Source of the DNA: Dunaliella salina | Lineage: Eukaryota > Chlorophyta > Chlorophyceae > Chlamydomonadales > Dunaliellaceae | DNA length: 20,154 bases | NCBI GenBank assembly: GCA_002284615.2 | Contig: MU070105.1 | Span: 144,125-164,278 of the forward strand | Reading direction: 5' to 3' | Shown: positions 16,001-20,154 of the stretch, in pieces | Layout: each line of letters begins with the position of its first letter | How positions within the stretch are numbered: position 1 is the first letter of the stretch | Notes under the pieces: generated by a model | The model's database searches: none | Told to the model about the DNA's origin: nothing | The model's input: only the letters and a program-made list of their open reading frames with translations | Position numbers and translations under genes: made by a program

Positions 16001-17038
16001 ATTTGGTTGCAGGGGTTGCAAGTATGGTTGTACATTAGGTGTGATGGTTCTTTGTTGGCTACAGACTCCAAAAACGTTGTGCGTGTCATGATGCAAAAGT
16101 GCAAATTTCTTCCTCCATGTGCAGGGAGCTTTAAAAGAGAGGGTAGTGTTTTGATTTTCTGCAATCTGTTGACTGCTTCTGTGGCACCAGTTTCCTATGT
16201 GGATCTCTTGTTTGAAATCCTCAAGCCAATTTGGGTTATTATGGAAGAGTCCTTGCTTTCCCTCATTGTTCCAAATGGCAATAAGTTGCATATGTTTCAT
16301 TTTTTTTCAGGAGGAGCAAGAGGAGTTAGGTAGGCTTGGGGTGGCTGGAATGTTAGGCATCCTGAAGGGTATTTGGCTAGGATTGTAGCATGGTCTGGGT
16401 AACAAATGAAATAGCGCATGTATCCTTTTTTGGTCCATTCCATCTAGCTGGGGAGGAGCATGAAGGCGGCCATTGGGGTAGTTGTGCTAGTGATTGAAGA
16501 CAGGGCATGCATGACAAGGTAGTAGATGAACACATCATCATAGTCAGGGTGGCAAAAGCAAAACCTTGTGAACTTGGTATCAAACATATCAGCGTTGGCC
16601 CCAAAAACTCTGTCTCATGCAAAAGGGCTCCAATATGCTTTGAAGTGCGTGTCATAATCAAGGGGGCTCGCCAGTTTTTCTTGGGTAACTAGCGCACAGC
16701 GCGTCAGAGCTGTAAGGATGTTTACTAGTGTGCGCAAAGAATTGGATTCTTTTATTTTTGTCTTTTCCAAGATGGGAAGTGTACCTGTGTAGGAAACCCA
16801 TAATTTCTGTTGTTTCATTTTGAACAGGGGGCTGAATTGAAGTGTGTAGACCAGCTTGTCTGGCCGCACTGTATGCTTGAAGCAAAATTTGAAGATGGTG
16901 AGGGGTGATAATGCCTGCACATTTCCCTTTGGTATCATAGATGCATGCTGCTTGAGTGGTGAATGCAAGAGGGATTTTTGGTTGTTCATCAGAATCCTTG
17001 TTTGATCCCGGTACCATGAGATCCACGTTTCTCAGCCA
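16001..17038 (-). pseudogene. Third family B-like copy: PCIF1-like domain
   Basis: Minus strand, reading from about 17038: NVDLMVPGSNKD, QAACIYDTKGKCAGI, then KLASPLD (ASPLD at 16657-16671), AYWSPFA, a TGA where Arg is expected, DRVFGA, TKFTRFCFCHPDYDD (HPDY at 16540-16551), AAFMLLPS followed by TAG where Trp is expected (16444-16446), and, after a shift, LIAIWNNEGKQGLF leading to RNase H. These are the same landmarks in the same order as in the plus-strand copy at 10471-11309 and match the PCIF1_WW series ASPLN - FGS - NPPF - LPxW. Both copies have His where PCIF1 has Asn. The upstream edge near 17038 gives way to GGTTGA repeats, probably the truncation point. Confidence 0.5.
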
Positions 17039-17040
17039 AA

Positions 17041-17190
17041 TTTCACATCTATGTCGGACATTTCACGCCTCGGTTGAATAGCGGTCGAATGGGTTGAAAT
17101 CAACCACGGTGGAAGAGCGGTTGAAAATTTGGTTAATAGCCGCAGGTTTGCGGTTGAAATTTCACGGTTGAAATTGTGGTTGATTCAACC
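17041..17190. repeat. GGTTGA palindrome cluster
   Basis: Contains GGTTGATTCAACC (17178-17190, 6-bp arms, T centre) and GGTTGAAATCAACC (17092-17105), with several half-sites CGGTTGAA and GGTTGAAAT between. The first palindrome is built exactly like the CGTTTGATTCAAACG units at 6541-6845, sharing the TTGATTCAA centre. Confidence 0.65.
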
Positions 17191-17221
17191 GCACAGTGAA
17201 AGAAGGGGAAAAGAAGACAAG

Positions 17222-17327
17222 AAAAGGGTATATGGATATTGAACCAGGGACTTCCAGACGCCTTCTATCCGGTGACTACTTTGCCCCAGTTGTCTTTTCC
17301 TTGGTGACCACTAGGCCAAGATGTCTC
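17222..17327 (-). ncRNA. tRNA-like sequence, possible SINE head
   Basis: On the minus strand TTGGCCTAGTGGTCA (complement of 17305-17319) fits the RNA polymerase III A box at nearly every position, with a D-arm that pairs (CTTGG with CCAAG, 17316-17320 and 17300-17304). GGTTCAATATCC (complement of 17234-17245) fits a degenerate B box. Spacing is longer than in a simple tRNA, and the T-stem and acceptor stem do not pair well, so it is not an intact tRNA gene. A tRNA-derived SINE or old tRNA pseudogene fits. Confidence 0.42.
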
Positions 17328-17535
17328 TTTTACACGAGCAGTATTTACGTATTATATTTACTATTAACAATAAACTCATTCATAGGCTGTGCATGCGCAG
17401 GATAAGCCTCAGTGTCTGCCTTGCAATATGTTTCCTCACCATTAACAGTGGCAGGTGAAAAAGAACACCACCTTTTGCATCTTTTACTGCTCTGTTACTG
17501 TATACCTCTGATTCAGACCCTTTTCAAAGCCCTTT

Positions 17536-17616
17536 TTGTCTGATTCCATCCAAGACAGGTGTCTGAATCCATTTAAGACAGGTTTCTGATCCCATCATGG
17601 ATGATCCAAGACAGGT
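17536..17616. repeat. Short imperfect repeats with AAGACAGGT
   Basis: AAGACAGGT occurs near 17552, 17575 and 17608, each time with nearby TCTGA(A)TCC or GATCCAAG. The unit is irregular, about 23-33 bp, and leads directly into the telomere-like run. Confidence 0.55.
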
Positions 17617-17657
17617 TTTAGGGTTTAGGGTTTAGGGCTTAGGGTTTAGGGGTTAGG
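17617..17657 (+). repeat. Interstitial telomere-like repeat (TTTAGGG)n
   Basis: Three TTTAGGG units, one CTTAGGG, another TTTAGGG and a partial unit in a row. TTTAGGG is the telomere repeat of most land plants and many green algae. Here it lies inside unique sequence, so it is an interstitial block, such as remains after repair or fusion. Confidence 0.85.
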
Positions 17658-18097
17658 TAAAATGCTAATTTTTTGGGGCTTCCCCTCTATGTGCTTTACA
17701 TGTGCTCCGATTCCTCCACCAACCGGCATGCATGGATGCGGGCTGTTTACGCATCTTTCCACGTACTCATTATGGGAGATATTGGCCTGTGGATGCAGTT
17801 TTGGGGAGTTGGGCATAAATTTGATTTGTTTGTAAAAATACGTCAAAAAATGGATCTCAAAGCGGGAAAAAGGCCTCCCTGGACCTCCAGCTGGGTAGAG
17901 GTGGGGGATGAAGCACCCTCAAACCTTCTCCCTTTTCAACTTTGTTGATTGGCGATGAATGGAGGTTGTTGAGGTGCACTTATATGATCATACACTTATG
18001 TGCCTATTCATAGCTCTNGCCCCCATTCAACTTGTAAATGCATTGCTCACAGCCCACAAGGATGTTTGAGGAGAATAAACATCCCTTAGGAAGCTTG
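17658..18097. other. No recognisable gene
   Basis: An open frame of 91 codons (17673-17948, plus) and a shorter minus-strand one overlap here; neither has a recognisable motif. One ambiguous base at 18018. Confidence 0.45.
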
Positions 18098-18305
18098 CTT
18101 CATGTGTAATGACACAAACAAGCCCATTGGCTGCTTAATTGCAAGAAATATGGTTGCTTGTACACCATCAAGTAGATCAACATAAATGATCAATTCCATT
18201 TTATGATTATCAGCTGTGCGCGTGCTGAAGAAAGTCCAGCGAGCCATGTGTGATTGCCTTTATCTTGCAATCAACCTTGGACAGGAAAAATATATAGCTC
18301 ACCAG
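18098..18305 (+). repeat. Duplicated segment P, copy 1
   Basis: About 200 bp that recur with small differences at 18823-19020, same orientation; landmarks are AATGACACAAACAAGCCCAT, GATCAATTCCATTTTATGAT and GCCATGTGTGATTGCC. Confidence 0.85.
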
Positions 18306-18314
18306 GTTCCACTC

Positions 18315-18388
18315 CTCCCATTAAGTGCTCTAGAACGACTTTTTAAACCAAACCCACATGTCACCCCCAGCAGTGAAATCCAGTGCAC
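18315..18388 (+). repeat. Duplicated segment Q, copy 1
   Basis: 74 bp matching 18707-18780 (landmarks TGCTCTAGA, CACATGTCACC, CAGTGAAATCC). Here it follows segment P; in the second set it precedes it. Confidence 0.8.
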
Positions 18389-18706
18389 GTTCCTTCCCCC
18401 CTCCCCCATACAGGGAGCCATAGCTCCTCACCAGGTGTAATTTTTGGAGTGATTTTTGCTTCTACAGCTCACGCTGCTTATGAAATAGTGCCATGTTGAC
18501 TGGCATGAGCATCTGAGGCTTGGAGGGATGCAGGGAAGCCCTTCACTGTCCCGGTATGTGACAGGGACACAAAAGGGCTCCAGCGCAGAGGGGTCGACTT
18601 TGACTGCCAACTTGACTGCGAAATCTTCAACTTGGGCCAAAACAACATGTGAAGCATTTTACCTAACATTGTGCAGATACTGTATGTTGCCCTTTATACC
18701 CAACTT

Positions 18707-18780
18707 CTCCCATTGGATGCTCTAGAGAGACTTTATTAACCAAACACACATGTCACCTCCGGCAGTGAAATCCGGTGCAC
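18707..18780 (+). repeat. Duplicated segment Q, copy 2
   Basis: Second copy of the 74-bp segment, ending exactly where the C-run and assembly gap begin. Confidence 0.8.
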
Positions 18781-18810
18781 CCCCCCCCCCCCCCCCCCCC
18801 CCCNNCCCCN
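18780..18810. other. C homopolymer with N bases (assembly gap)
   Basis: A run of C broken by N at 18804, 18805 and 18810. This is a sequencing or assembly weak point, so the join between the flanking segments is not reliable. Confidence 0.9.
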
Positions 18811-18822
18811 CAATCAAGCTCA

Positions 18823-19020
18823 CTTCATGTGCAATGACACAAACAAGCCCATTGGCTGCTTAATCGAAAGAAAAATGGTTGTTTGCACACCATGAAGTAG
18901 ATGATCAATTCCATTTTATGATGATCAGCCGTGCGCGTACTGAAGAAAGTCCAGCAAGCCATGTGTGATTGCCTTTATCTCGCAATCAATTCTGGAAATG
19001 AAGGGTAAATAGTTCACCAA
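18823..19020 (+). repeat. Duplicated segment P, copy 2
   Basis: Second copy of the segment at 18098-18305, with several substitutions and small deletions, so the duplication is not an assembly double of identical sequence. Confidence 0.85.
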
Positions 19021-20154
19021 GCAAGCAATTTGTGTTCATACAGGCAGTGCAAGTAAGTGTGGAAGCGAACGATCATGGTATCCACCCAGAATGATGAAGG
19101 CGTGACGCCCAAGCGCTGTCAACTCCTTGTGCTACACTGATGCATACTCCTTCTTTGCTACACACACCAGGCCTAAGCAAATCTCACCAATCTGTGGTGT
19201 CGCCCTCTCTCAGAGTGATATGGCTGGATGAGGCTGTACCTGTGGGCAGGTTTGGAAAGACGTGTGAGTCCATGATCGATCATCAAATGCCGTTTTGAAA
19301 GCAAGTCATGGATCACAACAGGGAGGCTGGTTTGTGCAGTACCCCGGCTTATTGCTATGCATGCTAAGAATTATGATGCAGTTTGTGCTTGCACACAAGG
19401 CGCAGCACAGCAACAAAGAGTAGTGCCCTTGCATGGACACAACGTATGGAGGGAAAAGTGTCATGTCAACAGGTTGGGCATGCAACGTGCAAGGCCCCCC
19501 GCCACACACTCTGGGCCACCATGCACAGTGGATGAACACCACATTGCAGTCAAGTGCACGGTAAGCCTGGATGGCCATGGAGCAAGGGGTAAGGACGATT
19601 TGTGGGGCCTTGGGGGCATGCCTTCTCCAAGCCCATGTAGCATGACGATGATCCTTTGTGCACCAACGACTCCTAAGGCTAAATCTCTCGCTCCTTCGCC
19701 TGTCAACACTCATCCTAGGCCCCTTTGACCAAAACAGAGGCTCGGGGAACAGGTGTGCTGATCTTGAATGCATGGTTCTAGGCGCACACGGCACGAGTGG
19801 CTGTGATTCCTCGCACGTTTTGACCGCCATGAACTTCTCCGTGCGCGCGCTGCCCCATCTCCTGCGCAGGAGGAGGCCGTGGGCTTGCAAACCCCCACAG
19901 CAAGAGCGTGCACCAGTGACCACGACCAGCGCAAGCGTGTGCGCTGGCCAGAATGGCATGGAAGCGTCCACTGGAGAAAGAGCCGCTATAGGGTAGTTCT
20001 CACCTATAGGGGGGCAGTTTCCATATAGGAAACTGAGGTCTTGACCTAGCAACTGAGCCCCCCATAGTTGTGGTGCCAAATAGCCTCAGTTGCCACCTGA
20101 GTCACCTGAGGTCATGTGCCGGCAAGGGGGAGGAAGGAGGGCACCTGAGCACCT
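19021..20154. other. No recognisable gene; long minus-strand open frame
   Basis: A minus-strand frame stays open for 257 codons (20079-19306), but the product is tryptophan- and cysteine-rich with no motif I know, and the opposite strand is open over much of the same length. GC-rich composition could explain this. The right end carries a hairpin and CACCTGAG repeats. Confidence 0.3.
20015..20035. repeat. Hairpin CAGTTTCC / GGAAACTG
   Basis: Perfect 8-bp arms around ATATA. Nearby CCTATAGGGG and several CACCTGAG words (near 20095, 20104 and 20142) make the last 150 bp repetitive. Function unknown. Confidence 0.6.

Noticed and set aside
17222..17327. Functional tRNA gene
   Set aside because: The A box is good, but the T-stem and acceptor stem do not pair and the spacing is too long, so it is kept only as a tRNA-like sequence.
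18098..19020. Long terminal repeats of an LTR retrotransposon
   Set aside because: The two segments are in swapped order in the two sets, there are no TG...CA ends, no primer-binding site or polypurine tract seen, and no gag-pol between.
19306..20079. 257-codon minus-strand protein
   Set aside because: Openness is matched on the other strand and there is no recognisable domain or copy. Left as unassigned sequence.

Overview
The window looks like repeat-rich nuclear DNA of a eukaryote, probably of the green lineage (green alga or relative). Three things point there: an interstitial run of plant-type telomere repeat (TTTAGGG) at 17617-17657; non-LTR retrotransposon (LINE) remains combining an APE-type endonuclease, a cysteine protease-like domain, RNase H and a C-terminal PD-(D/E)XK nuclease, an architecture known from the RandI/Dualen group described in Chlamydomonas; and TGTAA-type poly(A) signal candidates. 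There is no bacterial operon, no rRNA or intact tRNA gene and no recognisable intact host gene. Almost everything that can be named is a decayed mobile element. The species is inference only.

Layout. 1-2575: mostly unassigned, with a 37-bp dispersed repeat in two copies and a 390-bp 5'-truncated LINE (family A, minus strand) inside a perfect 14-bp target-site duplication. 2576-3127: a frameshifted proline-rich protein gene (minus), one of two members of an unknown family here; the other is at 14687-15521. 3186-4510: a degenerate repeat with C/G runs, then G/C-rich hairpins. 4511-4960: tail end of a dual-endonuclease LINE (family B', minus). 6050-6518: truncated family B LINE (minus). 6541-6845: array of a 15-bp palindrome.

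7149-14670 is a head-to-tail mosaic of LINE pieces, all plus strand: cysteine-protease first half (7149-7682, interrupted by a small retroinsert with a 12-bp duplication), the long family A reverse transcriptase (7904-10276, best preserved coding region), then family B: a PCIF1-like methyltransferase-fold domain (10471-11309), RNase H (11341-12231), CCHC zinc finger plus PD-(D/E)XK nuclease (12290-13163) and a pyrimidine-rich tail, then a second family B piece with protease second half, APE endonuclease and the first residues of a reverse transcriptase (13291-14620). 15531-17038 carries a third related copy on the minus strand (PCIF1-like plus RNase H).

Put together, the B-type fragments imply a very large LINE protein in the order protease - APE - RT - PCIF1-like - RNase H - zinc finger - PD-(D/E)XK. 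No single copy here is complete; the order is inferred by overlapping pieces. The PCIF1-like domain, seen twice independently, is the most interesting item. 17041-20154 holds palindromic repeats, a tRNA-like (SINE-type) sequence, telomere-like repeats, a rotated duplication around an assembly gap, and unassigned sequence.
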